Origin: Lachnospiraceae bacterium AM93-12TA
GTDB lineage: Bacteria > Bacillota > Clostridia > Lachnospirales > Lachnospiraceae
NCBI GenBank assembly: GCA_027698105.1
Contig: JAQERH010000002.1
Coordinates: 62,001 to 126,000 of the forward strand
Direction: 5' to 3'
DNA: 64,000 nt
The position numbers and the translations under genes were made by a program. This document shows positions 18,269 to 28,191 of the stretch, piece by piece. The notes below the pieces were generated by a model. The model saw only the letters and a list, made by a program, of their open reading frames with translations. It did not search any database and had not been told where the DNA came from. The stretch's first letter is position 1. Each line of letters starts with the position of its first letter.

Positions 18269-18988
18269 ATGACAATGGGGCGCATTCATTCCTGGGAATC
18301 CATGGGGCTGGTAGACGGCCCTGGTATCCGCACTGTTATTTTTCTGCAGGGATGCCGTTTAAGATGCCAATACTGCCATAATCCTGATACCTGGGAGATA
18401 GACGGCAGGGCAGAGACGAAAACGCCGGAGGAAATTATAGCTGTTCTCAACCGGTTCAAGCCTTACTACGGCAGTACCGGAGGCGTCACCTTCTCTGGCG
18501 GGGAGCCTCTTCTTCAGAAGGACTTTTTAGCCGAGACTCTGTCTCTGTGCAAAGAGCAGGGAATCCACACCTGCCTGGATACAGCCGGTTATGGAAACGG
18601 CGGTTATGAGGATATCCTGAAACACACGGATCTGGTGCTGTTTGACGTTAAGCACTACACCAGGGAAGGATATCTGAATATTACCGGCCAGCCCATGGAT
18701 GAAAGCCTTCGTTTTCTCCAGGCGGTACAGGAATTTAACATACCTGTCTGGATTCGCCATGTGGCAGTTCCGGGACTTACAGACAGCAGAGAACATCTTA
18801 TGGGGCTGTTTGAAGCAGTCAAACAGATTAAAAACGTGCAAAAGGTAGAACTTCTGCCTTATCATGTGCTGGGTGTTCCCAAATACAAAGCCATGGGGAT
18901 TCCTTACAGGCTGGAACAGGTTCCGCCAAAAGATGCTTCCGAACTGGAACAATGGCAGAACATGATGAATGAATATTTTCAGAACTAA
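18269..18988 (+). CDS. pflA: Pyruvate formate-lyase activating enzyme
   Basis: A 239-aa radical SAM activase that puts the glycyl radical on pyruvate formate-lyase. The cluster motif CRLRCQYC with following HNPDTW lies near residues 29-42, and GGVTFSGGEPL near 72-82 binds SAM. There are no extra ferredoxin motifs, as expected for PflA. AAGGAGG is nine bases upstream. It lies under the ZTP riboswitch and 50 bases ahead of pflB. Confidence 0.95.
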   Translation: MTMGRIHSWESMGLVDGPGIRTVIFLQGCRLRCQYCHNPDTWEIDGRAETKTPEEIIAVLNRFKPYYGSTGGVTFSGGEPLLQKDFLAETLSLCKEQGIHTCLDTAGYGNGGYEDILKHTDLVLFDVKHYTREGYLNITGQPMDESLRFLQAVQEFNIPVWIRHVAVPGLTDSREHLMGLFEAVKQIKNVQKVELLPYHVLGVPKYKAMGIPYRLEQVPPKDASELEQWQNMMNEYFQN

Positions 18989-19038
18989 ACAGACAACAAC
19001 ACTGGTAAAATGTCTTTAGGCGAAAGGAGACTGCAAAC

Positions 19039-21282
19039 ATGAGTATCGATGTAAACTGCACTGCATGGAAAGGATTTAAGACAGGAGAGTGGCGTCACGT
19101 AGTAAACGTAAGAAATTTTATTCAGAAAAACTATACGCCCTATGCAGGAAATGATGAATTTCTGACAGGAACTACTGAAAAAACGAAAAAGGTATGGGAA
19201 AAAGCTCACGCCCTGATTCTGGAAGAAGTAAAAAAAGGCATCATTGATGTAGATACGACTGTTGTTTCCGGAATTGATAATTTTGCTCCCGGCTATATTG
19301 ATAAAGAAAATGAGGTAATTGTCGGACTTCAGACAGATGCTCCTTTAAAGCGGATTGTCAATCCCTTCGGCGGCATGAGAATGGCTAAAAGCGCACTGGA
19401 GCAGTATGGCTATGAACTGGATCCCGAAGTGGAAAAGCACTTCAATTTATACAGGAAAACCCACAATGACGGCGTATTTGACGCTTATCCGGAACGGGTC
19501 AGAAAAGCCAGAACCGCAGGACTTTTAACCGGTCTTCCGGACGCATACGGACGGGGACGCATTGTAGGCGACTACCGCCGTGTTCCTCTCTATGGAACCG
19601 ACTTTTTAATTGAATCAAAAAAAGAGGATATCAAACTGCTTGACGGTCCCATGACAGATGAAAGAATCCGTCTTCTGGAAGATGTCAGCGAACAGATCCG
19701 CGCTCTCCAGAAAATGGCCGATATGGCAGCGCGGTATGGATGCGATATCACAAAGCCTGCTGAGAATGCCCGTGAAGCGGTTCAGAATCTGTACATGGCA
19801 TATCTGGCAGGTATCAAGGAGAACAACGGAGCAGCCACAAGCCTTGGACGTACAGCAACATTCCTTGATATCTATATCCAGCGCGATCTGGAGGCAGGCA
19901 TCCTGGACGAGGCTGGAGCCCAGGAGCTGATTGACCAGTTTATTATCAAGCTTCGTCTTGTACGCCATCTGCGTACCCCTGAATACAACGAACTGTTTGG
20001 CGGGGATCCTACCTGGGTGACAGAAAGCCTCGGCGGCATGGGAGTAGACGGACGCACTCTGGTCACAAAAAATTCCTTCCGCTATATCCATACTCTGACA
20101 AACCTCGGCACTGCGCCGGAGCCAAACCTGACAGTGCTGTGGAGCCAGAATCTGCCGGAGGCATTTAAAAATTACTGCTCCCGCATGAGTATTGATACTG
20201 ATTCCATCCAGTATGAAAATGACGATCTGATGCGCCCCATGTACGGGGATGATTACTGTATCGCCTGCTGCGTATCAGCCATGGCAGTCGGAAAACAGAT
20301 GCAGTTTTTCGGAGCCAGGGCCAATCTGGCTAAAAGCCTTCTGTACGCTATTAACGGCGGTATAGATGAGCGCAAGGGAATCCAGGTTATCCCTGATATT
20401 GAGAAAAATACAGATGAGGTTCTGGACTATGCCCACGTTCTGGCAGATTACAAGAAAACCCTGGCCTATGTTGCAGAACTCTATGTAGATACCATTAACA
20501 TTATTCATTTTATGCATGATAAATACGCCTACGAAGCCAGCCAGATGGCACTTCACGATACCTGGGTAGAACGGCTTGCCGCCTTTGGTGTATCCGGTCT
20601 TTCTGTAGCCGTTGACTCTCTGTCCGCCATTAAATTTGCCAAGGTAACTCCTGTGCGGAACGAAGAGGGAATCGCTGTAGACTTTAAGGTAGAGGGAGAC
20701 TTCCCTAAATATGGCAATGACGATGACCGGGCAGATGACATTGCGGTAGAGCTTGTGTCCTTCTTCTCAGCAGAGCTTAAAAAACATGCCCTGTATAGAA
20801 ATGCCATCCACACTCTGTCTGCCCTTACCATTACCAGCAATGTTATGTACGGAAAAAAGACAGGAACTACCCCTGACGGAAGAAAATCAGGCGAACCCTT
20901 TGCTCCAGGAGCCAACCCGATGCACGGACGTGACACCCATGGTGCTTTAGCTTCCCTGAACTCAGTTGCAAAGCTTCCCTACCGGGCAGTCTGCCAGGAC
21001 GGCGTATCCAATACCTTCTCTATCACTCCATCTGCCCTTGGAAAAACAGAAGGAGAGAGAATTAAAAACCTGGTTATGATTCTGGACGGGTACTTTATCC
21101 AGGGCGCTCATCACCTGAATGTAAATGTAATGAACCGGCAGCTTTTAATTGATGCCATGGAACATCCGGAGCAGTACCCGACTCTGACAATCCGCGTTTC
21201 CGGATACGCAGTTAATTTCAGCAGACTGAGCCGGGAGCAGCAGCTGGAGGTAATTAAACGTACCTTCCACGAAAGCATGTAG
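19039..21282 (+). CDS. pflB: Formate C-acetyltransferase (pyruvate formate-lyase)
   Basis: A 747-aa glycyl-radical enzyme that converts pyruvate and CoA to acetyl-CoA and formate. The catalytic cysteine pair is in [11 protein letters not shown] near 411-421, and the radical glycine in RVSGYAVNF near residue 722. [18 protein letters not shown] is the usual pre-terminal family block. AAGGAG lies ten bases before the ATG. With pflA it forms a two-gene unit controlled by the ZTP riboswitch. Confidence 0.97.
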   Translation: MSIDVNCTAWKGFKTGEWRHVVNVRNFIQKNYTPYAGNDEFLTGTTEKTKKVWEKAHALILEEVKKGIIDVDTTVVSGIDNFAPGYIDKENEVIVGLQTDAPLKRIVNPFGGMRMAKSALEQYGYELDPEVEKHFNLYRKTHNDGVFDAYPERVRKARTAGLLTGLPDAYGRGRIVGDYRRVPLYGTDFLIESKKEDIKLLDGPMTDERIRLLEDVSEQIRALQKMADMAARYGCDITKPAENAREAVQNLYMAYLAGIKENNGAATSLGRTATFLDIYIQRDLEAGILDEAGAQELIDQFIIKLRLVRHLRTPEYNELFGGDPTWVTESLGGMGVDGRTLVTKNSFRYIHTLTNLGTAPEPNLTVLWSQNLPEAFKNYCSRMSIDTDSIQYENDDLMRPMYGDDYCIACCVSAMAVGKQMQFFGARANLAKSLLYAINGGIDERKGIQVIPDIEKNTDEVLDYAHVLADYKKTLAYVAELYVDTINIIHFMHDKYAYEASQMALHDTWVERLAAFGVSGLSVAVDSLSAIKFAKVTPVRNEEGIAVDFKVEGDFPKYGNDDDRADDIAVELVSFFSAELKKHALYRNAIHTLSALTITSNVMYGKKTGTTPDGRKSGEPFAPGANPMHGRDTHGALASLNSVAKLPYRAVCQDGVSNTFSITPSALGKTEGERIKNLVMILDGYFIQGAHHLNVNVMNRQLLIDAMEHPEQYPTLTIRVSGYAVNFSRLSREQQLEVIKRTFHESM

Positions 21283-21338
21283 TTTTGGTAAGATGTGAAA
21301 TCAATTTGAAGTAAAATAAATTTTTTTTCTGAAAATTA

Positions 21339-21367
21339 TTGACAGACTCAGACCTTAGTGCTATTCT
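21339..21367 (+). promoter_or_regulatory. Sigma-A promoter of the brnQ T-box transcript
   Basis: TTGACA (21339-21344), 17-base spacer, TATTCT (21362-21367), directly before the T-box leader. Confidence 0.85.
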
Positions 21368-21379
21368 GAAAACAATTAA

Positions 21380-21674
21380 ATGAATACAAAGGCTGTGACG
21401 AAGACAGAGTCGGTAAAATGTTTTACAGAGAGTCGGGGATGCTGGGATCCCGATAAACATCATCTGAAATCTCTTATCACTTCTGAGCTGAAATTCCGAA
21501 ACACTTTTACAGCAGGAGTAAGAATTTTCGTGTTGGCTACGTTAGTGTCTAGGGCTTGTTGGAGCCTAAAGAGAGGCAGGATTATGATTCTGCAATTTGA
21601 GTGGTACCGCGGGGTATTGATTTAATTATCAGGACTCGTCTCAAGGAAATCCTTGAGACGGGTCTTTATTTTTT
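21380..21674 (+). promoter_or_regulatory. T-box leader, isoleucine specifier likely
   Basis: The leader includes the AGAGAGTCGGGG stem I element near 21427. The specifier-loop context ATCACTTCTGAG starts at 21476, giving ATC (isoleucine) as the likely specifier codon. The T-box core GAGTGGTACCGCGG lies near 21599-21612. A factor-independent terminator follows, with stem 21633-21646 pairing with 21651-21664 and then TTTATTTTTTT. The UGGU bulge would pair with a tRNA ending ACCA, which fits tRNA-Ile. Uncharged tRNA would open transcription of brnQ. Confidence 0.92.
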
Positions 21675-21749
21675 TCATAGGGCAATGTTCTTATGAAAAA
21701 ATTCGTGCGCTGCACTGAAAACTTTATTTCTTTTGAGGAGGAGAAGAAA

Positions 21750-23075
21750 ATGAATTTGTCACGAAGAAAAATGTTATTGGTAAGCTTTATGCTGTTCTCT
21801 CTGTTCTTTGGAGCAGGCAACCTGATTTTCCCGCCGTTTTTAGGCCAGAATGCAGGGGCAGCAGCCGTTCCTGCACTTCTGGGCTTTCTGCTGACAGCTG
21901 TGGTGCTTCCGGTTCTCGGCGTTATTGTTGTCGCACGTTTTAACGGCCTGGACTGTCTGGCCAATCAGGTAGGAAAAAAATTTTCCGTTGTCTTTACCAT
22001 TTTAATTTATCTTTCTATCGGACCTGGACTGGGCATCCCAAGAGCCGCATCTGTACCATTTGAAATGGCGGTAGCCCCCTACCTGCCGGCGGGATCTGAT
22101 ATTAAGCTTTTCATGGTTCTGTATTCTTTTGTATTTTTCTTGCTGGCTTTCTGGCTGTGTATGAATCCTGGAAAGCTGGTCAAACGAATTGGAAGCTTCT
22201 TAACTCCAAGCCTGTTATGTCTGCTCAGCATACTGTTTTTCAGCTTTCTTTTCAGGGGAAAAATCGATGTGGCAGCTCCTCAGGCTGCATATGAAATGCC
22301 GTTTTTCAAGGGCTTCTCGGAAGGATACCAGACCATGGATACCATCGCGGCCCTTAACTTTGGACTGGTGATCGCCATTACCCTCGATTCCTTTGGCTTA
22401 AAAGAAAAAAAGGATGTTATGAAGCATACCGTGTATGCCGGCGTCTTTGCAGGTTCTATCCTGGCGCTTGTCTACATCATGCTGACCTACATGGGAATGT
22501 GCAGCTCCGGTGTGTACGCTGTGCAGGAAAACGGTGCATGGACTCTGCGTCATATTGTATCTCAGCTTTTTGGTGAATTTGGAGCTATTATCCTGGCAGC
22601 TATTTTCTCTCTTGCCTGCCTTACCACCTGCGTGGGACTGATTAACTCCATCTCACAGTTCTTTTCAAAACAGTTTAAATTTTTTGGATACAGACAGTGG
22701 GTGATTGCCATTACCGTTTTCTCCTTCCTGGTCTGCAACCTGGGACTGAATGCAATTTTAAGTCTCTCTATTCCTGTACTCGATGCGATTTATCCTGTAT
22801 CTATCGTGCTGATTCTTCTGGGACTGTCTCATCAGGTATGGGCGTCAAACAGATATGTCTATCCTATGGTTGTTACAGGCGTAAGCTGCATCAGTGTGAT
22901 TTATGCACTCGATAATGCCGGTGTTCCTCTGGGATTCCTCTCAGATTTATGCCATTCACTACCTTTATATGACGCCGGTTTCTGCTGGGTAAGCGCAGCG
23001 CTTGTTATGCTGATACTGAGCTTTGCTGTAAACGCAGTCACGAACAGCCGTTCAGCAGCCTGTTCAGAAAGTTAG
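21750..23075 (+). CDS. brnQ: Branched-chain amino acid:cation symporter BrnQ
   Basis: A 441-aa transporter of the LIVCS family with about 12 membrane helices that imports Leu, Ile and Val. The N-terminal SLFFGAGNLIFPPFLG stretch (about 17-32) is diagnostic. The ATG is preceded by GAGGAGG; an upstream in-frame ATG at 21693 lies just after the T-box terminator and has no site. Control by the isoleucine-type T-box agrees with the function. Confidence 0.95.
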   Translation: MNLSRRKMLLVSFMLFSLFFGAGNLIFPPFLGQNAGAAAVPALLGFLLTAVVLPVLGVIVVARFNGLDCLANQVGKKFSVVFTILIYLSIGPGLGIPRAASVPFEMAVAPYLPAGSDIKLFMVLYSFVFFLLAFWLCMNPGKLVKRIGSFLTPSLLCLLSILFFSFLFRGKIDVAAPQAAYEMPFFKGFSEGYQTMDTIAALNFGLVIAITLDSFGLKEKKDVMKHTVYAGVFAGSILALVYIMLTYMGMCSSGVYAVQENGAWTLRHIVSQLFGEFGAIILAAIFSLACLTTCVGLINSISQFFSKQFKFFGYRQWVIAITVFSFLVCNLGLNAILSLSIPVLDAIYPVSIVLILLGLSHQVWASNRYVYPMVVTGVSCISVIYALDNAGVPLGFLSDLCHSLPLYDAGFCWVSAALVMLILSFAVNAVTNSRSAACSES

Positions 23076-23103
23076 CATTAAATCTGCGTATGGGAAAAGA
23101 GGC

Positions 23104-23132
23104 TTGCTTCTTTTCAAAATATCACCTATAAT
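23104..23132 (+). promoter_or_regulatory. Sigma-A promoter of the radical SAM/rng operon
   Basis: TTGCTT (23104-23109), 17-base spacer, TATAAT (23127-23132), 55 bases before the start codon. Confidence 0.7.
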
Positions 23133-23187
23133 GATTCGGTATTATCCATATAAAAATCAATTAGAAATGCAGGTAAAATAAAAGTTT

Positions 23188-25050
23188 ATGAGAAAATTAG
23201 CGTTAAGTGATGAAATACTTTTAAGCGTTCAGCAGCCTGCCCGTTACATCGGAGGGGAAGTGAATATGGTGAAGAAGGATCCGGCAGGAAAGATCCGATT
23301 TGCCATGGCTTTCCCGGATGTCTACGAGCTGGGCATGTCCCATCTGGGAATCCAGATCCTCTACGATATGTTTAATAAAAGGGAGGACGTCTATTGTGAG
23401 CGTGTCTACTCTCCGTGGATGGATCTGGATCAGATTATGCGGGAAAAACAGATCCCGCTGTTTGCCCTGGAATCTCAGGATCCCATTAAGAATTTTGACT
23501 TTTTAGGTATCACTCTCCAGTATGAAATGTGTTATACCAATGTGCTTCAGCTTCTGGATCTGGCTCAGATTCCTCTCCACGCCTGTGACAGGACAGAAGA
23601 GGATCCGATTGTAATCGGAGGCGGCCCCTGCACTTACAATCCAGAACCTATCGCTGAATTCTTCGACCTTTTCTACATGGGAGAGGGAGAGGTGGTTTAC
23701 TTTGAGCTTTTAGACCGCTACAAGGAAAATCAGGCGAAAGGCGGCAGCAGGAGAGAATTCTTAGAAATGGCGGCGGAAATTCCAGGTATTTATGTGCCTG
23801 CCTTTTACGACATCCTCTATAAGGAAGATGGAACCATTGACAGGATGGTTCCCAATAATTCTCATGCGAGAGAAACGGTCTCCAAGCAGCTGGTAATGGA
23901 AATGAACGATACCTACTATCCGGAACAGCCTGTCGTTCCCTTCATCAAGGCAACACAGGACAGGGTAGTGCTGGAAATTATGAGAGGCTGCATCCGCGGC
24001 TGCCGTTTCTGCCAGGCAGGCATGGTTTACCGTCCTGTTCGTGAGAGAAGTCTGGAAACACTGAAGGATCTGGCTTATAAAATGTTAAAGAGCACAGGAC
24101 ATGAGGAAATCTCCTTAAGCTCCTTAAGTTCCAGTGATCACACACAGCTGGAAGGGCTGGTTAATTTCCTGATTGACGAGTTTGACGGCAAGGGTGTAAA
24201 CGTCTCCCTGCCTTCCCTGCGTATTGATGCCTTCTCTCTGGATGTAATGAGCAAGGTACAGGATATTAAAAAGAGCAGCCTGACCTTTGCACCGGAGGCC
24301 GGCTCCCAGAGGCTGAGAAACGTAATTAACAAAGGACTGACAGAGGAAGACATTCTCCATGGCTCCTCCGAAGCGTTTAAAGGCGGCTGGAACCGTGTTA
24401 AGCTGTATTTTATGCTGGGACTTCCCACTGAGACAGTGGAGGATATGGAAGGAATTGCTCTCTTAGCTGAAAAAGTAGCAGAAGAGTATTACAAGGTTCC
24501 CAAGGAGCAGCGTTTTGGTAAGGTTCAGGTAGTTTCCAGCACCTCTTTCTTTGTGCCGAAGCCATTTACTCCTTTCCAGTGGGCAACCATGTTCACCAAA
24601 GAGGAGTATCTGAAAAAGGCTCATATCGTAAACACAAAGATGAAGGAAATGCTGAACCATAAGAGCCTCCGCTATAACTGGCATGAGGCTGATGTTACTG
24701 TGTTAGAGGGCGTTATGGCCCGTGGTGACAGAAAAGTAGCAGCTGTCATTGAGGAGGCCTATAAAAACGGCGCTCTCTATGACTCCTGGTCTGAAAGCTT
24801 TAAAAATGACGTGTGGATGAAGGCATTTGAAACCTGCGGCGTGGATCCTGAATTTTATACCCTCAGAGAACGTTCCCTGGACGAAGTCTTCCCATGGGAT
24901 TTCATTGATGCCGGTGTTTCCAAGGAATTCTTACAAAGAGAGTGGAATCAGGCTCTCCATGAAACTGTCACACCTAACTGCCGTCAGAAATGTTCTGCCT
25001 GCGGCGCATTAAAATATAAAGGAGGTGTCTGCTATGAAAATAAGAATTAA
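23188..25050 (+). CDS. B12-binding-like radical SAM protein (TIGR03960 type)
   Basis: A 620-aa protein with an N-terminal cobalamin-binding-like region and a central radical SAM domain, MRGCIRGCRFCQAG near 265-278 (CxxxCxxC). The C-terminus has a small cysteine motif, CRQKCSACGALK. This family is common in Clostridia and is nearly always followed by the TIGR03936 protein and RNase G, as here. The substrate is not established; a role in RNA or ribosome modification is a context guess. The ribosome site is weak. Confidence 0.85.
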   Translation: MRKLALSDEILLSVQQPARYIGGEVNMVKKDPAGKIRFAMAFPDVYELGMSHLGIQILYDMFNKREDVYCERVYSPWMDLDQIMREKQIPLFALESQDPIKNFDFLGITLQYEMCYTNVLQLLDLAQIPLHACDRTEEDPIVIGGGPCTYNPEPIAEFFDLFYMGEGEVVYFELLDRYKENQAKGGSRREFLEMAAEIPGIYVPAFYDILYKEDGTIDRMVPNNSHARETVSKQLVMEMNDTYYPEQPVVPFIKATQDRVVLEIMRGCIRGCRFCQAGMVYRPVRERSLETLKDLAYKMLKSTGHEEISLSSLSSSDHTQLEGLVNFLIDEFDGKGVNVSLPSLRIDAFSLDVMSKVQDIKKSSLTFAPEAGSQRLRNVINKGLTEEDILHGSSEAFKGGWNRVKLYFMLGLPTETVEDMEGIALLAEKVAEEYYKVPKEQRFGKVQVVSSTSFFVPKPFTPFQWATMFTKEEYLKKAHIVNTKMKEMLNHKSLRYNWHEADVTVLEGVMARGDRKVAAVIEEAYKNGALYDSWSESFKNDVWMKAFETCGVDPEFYTLRERSLDEVFPWDFIDAGVSKEFLQREWNQALHETVTPNCRQKCSACGALKYKGGVCYENKN

Positions 25051-25804
25051 ATTCCGAAAGCAGGGCGCTGTCAAATTTGTCGGCCACCTGGATATTATGC
25101 GGTATTTCCAGAAGGTAATGCGCCGGGCTGATGTAGATATCCGCTACAGCGAGGGCTTCAGCCCGCATCAGATTATGTCCTTTGCTGCTCCGCTGGGAGT
25201 AGGACTTACCAGCAACGGTGAATATGTAGATATTGAGGTAAACAGCACAGAATCCTCCCAGGAAATGGTAAGCCGGATCAACGCAGTTAATGTAGAGGGG
25301 ATCACAGTCACCTCCTACCGAAAGCTTCCTGACTCCGCAAAAAATGCCATGTCTCTGGTAGCTGCAGCTGACTACACGATGTGGTTTAAAGACGGCTATG
25401 AACCGGAAGATGAGGACAGTTTCTGGACAGGGCTGTCCCGTTTCCTCGAAAAGCCTTCCATTCCTATCGTCAAAAAGACAAAAAAGGGCGTTAAGGAAAT
25501 GGATTTAAAGCCCTATCTCTATGAAATTGTGATTGAGAGTCCTTTTAAGGGAAGCACCTGGAAGGAAGATTCTTCCGACAGCCCTGAGCGTCAGGGAGCA
25601 GGCAGAATCTTTATGAAACTTTCTGCCGGAAGCTCTGTCAATATCCGGCCGGAGCAGGTAATCGGCGCCTACTATGAATCGATGGGCCAGGAGTATCCGC
25701 CTTTCGCCTTCCAGATTCAGAGGGAAGAAGTTTATGGCGAGCAGGGCAGTGAAGACTGCCGCCGGTTCGTGTCATTGGAGGAATATGGAGAAACCATTGA
25801 ATAA
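25025..25804 (+). CDS. TIGR03936 / DUF2344 radical SAM-associated protein
   Basis: A 259-aa soluble protein whose N-terminus KIRIKFRKQGAVKFVGHLD is typical of DUF2344. It overlaps the preceding radical SAM gene by 26 bases and the following RNase G gene by 20, so the three are translationally linked. In some bacteria the two upstream functions are fused into one chain, which suggests a complex. The reaction is unknown. Confidence 0.88.
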   Translation: MSAMKIRIKFRKQGAVKFVGHLDIMRYFQKVMRRADVDIRYSEGFSPHQIMSFAAPLGVGLTSNGEYVDIEVNSTESSQEMVSRINAVNVEGITVTSYRKLPDSAKNAMSLVAAADYTMWFKDGYEPEDEDSFWTGLSRFLEKPSIPIVKKTKKGVKEMDLKPYLYEIVIESPFKGSTWKEDSSDSPERQGAGRIFMKLSAGSSVNIRPEQVIGAYYESMGQEYPPFAFQIQREEVYGEQGSEDCRRFVSLEEYGETIE

Positions 25805-27017
25805 GCTTCTGATCACCAGATGGGGAAACCAGATTCTGACGGCTATGACAGAGAACGGAAAGTGCCGTTCCCTGAATCTGGAGCCGGCCGAAAAAACCGG
25901 AATTCTGGGTAATATCTATATCGGCAAGGTAAAAAATATTGTAAAAAATATTAATTCTGCTTTCATTGATCTGGGAAACGGTCTGACTGGCTATTACAGC
26001 CTCACAGACAATAAAACCCATCTGTTTACAGACGCTGCAGCCAAAACGCAGGACAGCCATCGTCCCCTTCGTCAGGGAGATGAAATTCTGGTTCAGGTGG
26101 AGCGGGATGCCGTGAAGACAAAGGATCCGGTTCTCACTTCAAATTTGAATTTTACAGGAAAATATCTGGTTTTAACCCAGGGGAAAAAGCAGATTGGATT
26201 CTCTGGAAAAATACGGGATAAGGCCTGGAAGCAGCATATGCAGAATCTGCTGGAGAAGGAGACGGCAGGCTCATTTGGACTGATTGTAAGAACTAATGCC
26301 AGAGAAGCGGGAGAGGAAGAGATTCTGCAGGAGCTGGAGCTACTTGCCAGACGACGTCAGACGCTTCTGGCATCTGCCTCCCACCGCACCTGTTACAGCC
26401 TCCTGGCGTCCTCTGAGCCATCCTACATCAGCAGTATCCGCGATGCCTACACTTCTGAGCTGGATGCTATTGTAACTGATGATAAGGACTGCTATGAGGC
26501 TGTCCGGCAGTATCTGGAAGAAAACCAGCCAGAGGATTTGGAAAAACTTTCTTTCTATGAGGATCCGATGCTGTCTCTTTCCAAGCTCTACAGTCTGGAG
26601 ACTGCCCTGGAACAGGCTCTTGGAAAACATGTGTGGCTGAAATCCGGCGGCTATCTGGTCATTGAGCCTACAGAGGCCCTGACGGTTATTGACGTCAATA
26701 CAGGCAAATATGCCGGGAAAAAGACCCAGGCAGAAACCATCTTTAAGATCAACCAGGAGGCTGCCGCAGAAACTGCCCGTCAGCTGAGACTTCGCAATCT
26801 GTCCGGCATTATTGTAATCGATTTCATTGATATGGAAACAGAAGAAGAGAGGCTGAGGCTGATGTCTCTGCTGGAGCGGGAGCTTCTTAAGGATCCGGTC
26901 AAAACGGTGCTGGTAGACATGACCCGTCTGGGGCTGGTGGAAATTACCAGAAAAAAGGTAAAACGTCCTCTGGCAGAGCAGGTACGGGCAGCTGGATATC
27001 CGATAAAAGAACGCTAA
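25785..27017 (+). CDS. rng: Ribonuclease E/G family protein
   Basis: About 410 residues. It has an N-terminal S1-like RNA-binding part (GNIYIGKVKNIVKNINSAFIDLG near 37-59) and the DNase-I-like catalytic region ending in LTVIDVNTGKYAGKK near 300 and GIIVIDFIDME near 337, which hold the metal-binding aspartates. RNase G trims rRNA and starts mRNA decay. The ATG at 25785 has GGAGG five bases upstream and overlaps the previous gene; the longer open frame starts inside that gene and is rejected. Confidence 0.92.
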   Translation: MEKPLNKLLITRWGNQILTAMTENGKCRSLNLEPAEKTGILGNIYIGKVKNIVKNINSAFIDLGNGLTGYYSLTDNKTHLFTDAAAKTQDSHRPLRQGDEILVQVERDAVKTKDPVLTSNLNFTGKYLVLTQGKKQIGFSGKIRDKAWKQHMQNLLEKETAGSFGLIVRTNAREAGEEEILQELELLARRRQTLLASASHRTCYSLLASSEPSYISSIRDAYTSELDAIVTDDKDCYEAVRQYLEENQPEDLEKLSFYEDPMLSLSKLYSLETALEQALGKHVWLKSGGYLVIEPTEALTVIDVNTGKYAGKKTQAETIFKINQEAAAETARQLRLRNLSGIIVIDFIDMETEEERLRLMSLLERELLKDPVKTVLVDMTRLGLVEITRKKVKRPLAEQVRAAGYPIKER

Positions 27018-27055
27018 AAAATTATAAAAACTCAAAACTTTTCTCTGTAAACCAG

Positions 27056-27084
27056 TTGACAAGTCCAGAGGAAAATGCTATTAT
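27056..27084 (+). promoter_or_regulatory. Sigma-A promoter of rplU-prp-rpmA
   Basis: TTGACA (27056-27061), exactly 17 bases, TATTAT (27079-27084). A near-ideal promoter, as expected for ribosomal protein genes. Confidence 0.85.
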
Positions 27085-27091
27085 ATCATAG

Positions 27092-27160
27092 TATGCCGCA
27101 CAGTGAGGTTTACAAGTCCGGATTTCCGGCGCCGAAGCTGGCGAGTAATGATAAGAGGAG
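27092..27160 (+). promoter_or_regulatory. Probable L21 leader
   Basis: The 5' leader between the promoter and rplU holds short complementary runs (TCCGGATTTCCGGCGCCG, GCCGAAGCTGGC) in the place where Firmicutes carry the autoregulatory L21 leader RNA. I did not verify the family structure; a covariance search would decide. Confidence 0.45.
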
Positions 27161-27167
27161 GTGCCAT

Positions 27168-27476
27168 ATGTACGCAATTATTGCAACAGGTGGTAAGCAG
27201 TACAAAGTAGCCGAGGGCGATATCATTAAAGTTGAGAGACTTGGTGCAGGTGCTGGTGAGACAGTTACCTTTGATCAGGTTCTTGCCGTAAACAACGGTG
27301 AGTTAAAGATCGGATGCCCAACCGTTGACGGTGCAACAGTTTCCGCAACTGTAGTAAAAGAGGGTAAAGGCAAAAAGGTTATCGTTTACAAGTACAAGAG
27401 CAAGACTGGCTATCACAAGAAGAACGGTCACAGACAGCTCTTCACACAGGTTAAGATTGAAAAGATCAACGCTTAA
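27168..27476 (+). CDS. rplU: 50S ribosomal protein L21
   Basis: A 102-aa L21 with the standard N-terminus [18 protein letters not shown] and C-terminal [12 protein letters not shown]. The ATG follows AGAGGAGGTGCC. It starts the rplU-prp-rpmA cluster, the common Firmicute order. The longer frame from 27075 runs through the leader and is not used. Confidence 0.97.
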   Translation: MYAIIATGGKQYKVAEGDIIKVERLGAGAGETVTFDQVLAVNNGELKIGCPTVDGATVSATVVKEGKGKKVIVYKYKSKTGYHKKNGHRQLFTQVKIEKINA

Positions 27477-27482
27477 TCAGAG

Positions 27483-27812
27483 ATGATCAGAGTAAACGTA
27501 TTTAAAGATTCTGATGGTTCCTGCCGTGGAATTTCTTTCCATGGACATGCAGGATATGATGATTACGGAAAGGATATTATCTGTGCTTCCGTTTCCGCAT
27601 TGGCCTTAAATATGGCGAATTCTGTTGAGGCATTCACAGAAGACGGTTTTAATGGCAGTATGGATGAAGAAAGCGGTGCATTTGAGTTTTCCTTTACCGG
27701 GACAGTCAGCGCAGAGTCGAAGCTCCTTATGGATTCCCTTATTCTGGGACTTCAGAATATTTCGGAAGCCTATGGAGAACAATATATTAAAATCCGGTTT
27801 GAGGAGGTGTAA
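27483..27812 (+). CDS. prp: Ribosomal-processing cysteine protease Prp
   Basis: A 109-aa Prp (YsxB) protease with the catalytic histidine in FHGHAGYDDYGKD (about 20-32) and the cysteine in ICASVSAL (about 34-41). Prp removes the N-terminal extension of L27, encoded by the next gene, which is required for ribosome assembly. It sits seven bases after rplU and four before rpmA. Confidence 0.93.
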   Translation: MIRVNVFKDSDGSCRGISFHGHAGYDDYGKDIICASVSALALNMANSVEAFTEDGFNGSMDEESGAFEFSFTGTVSAESKLLMDSLILGLQNISEAYGEQYIKIRFEEV

Positions 27813-27815
27813 GTG

Positions 27816-28106
27816 ATGTTTAAAATGAACCTTCAGTTATTCGCTCACAAAAAAGGTGTTGGTTCCACAAAGAACGGCCGTGATTCCGAGTCCAAGAGAC
27901 TGGGAGCTAAGAGAGCAGACGGACAGTTTGTATTAGCTGGCAACATTCTTTACAGACAGCGTGGTACAAAGATTCATCCAGGTATCAACGTAGGCCGCGG
28001 TGGAGATGATACATTATTCGCTATGGTTGACGGCGTTGTTAGATTTGAGAGAAAGGGCAGAGACAAAAAGCAGGTTTCTGTTTACCCAAGAGCAATTAAC
28101 GAATAA
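27816..28106 (+). CDS. rpmA: 50S ribosomal protein L27 with cleavable N-terminus
   Basis: About 96 residues. The mature protein begins [21 protein letters not shown] after a short leader ending MNLQLF, which matches the Prp cleavage site (F/A bond). L27's N-terminus reaches the peptidyl transferase centre. GAGGAGG sits nine bases upstream of the ATG; a GTG one codon earlier is also possible. Confidence 0.97.
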   Translation: MFKMNLQLFAHKKGVGSTKNGRDSESKRLGAKRADGQFVLAGNILYRQRGTKIHPGINVGRGGDDTLFAMVDGVVRFERKGRDKKQVSVYPRAINE

Positions 28107-28112
28107 TTCAAG

Positions 28113-28146
28113 CAGCTCCATACCTCATCGTATGGGGCTGTTTTTG
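28113..28146 (+). terminator. Terminator after rpmA
   Basis: CAGCTCCATAC (28113-28123) pairs with GTATGGGGCTG (28130-28140) with one wobble, followed by TTTTT. Confidence 0.85.
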
Positions 28147-28191
28147 GTTACAGACAGACGATAGATCACAGAGAAAGGGACAGGTGTTGCT

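Noticed and set aside
18061-18381. 106-codon frame across the ZTP riboswitch
   Set aside because: Overlaps the aptamer, terminator and the pflA start; explained by the RNA element.
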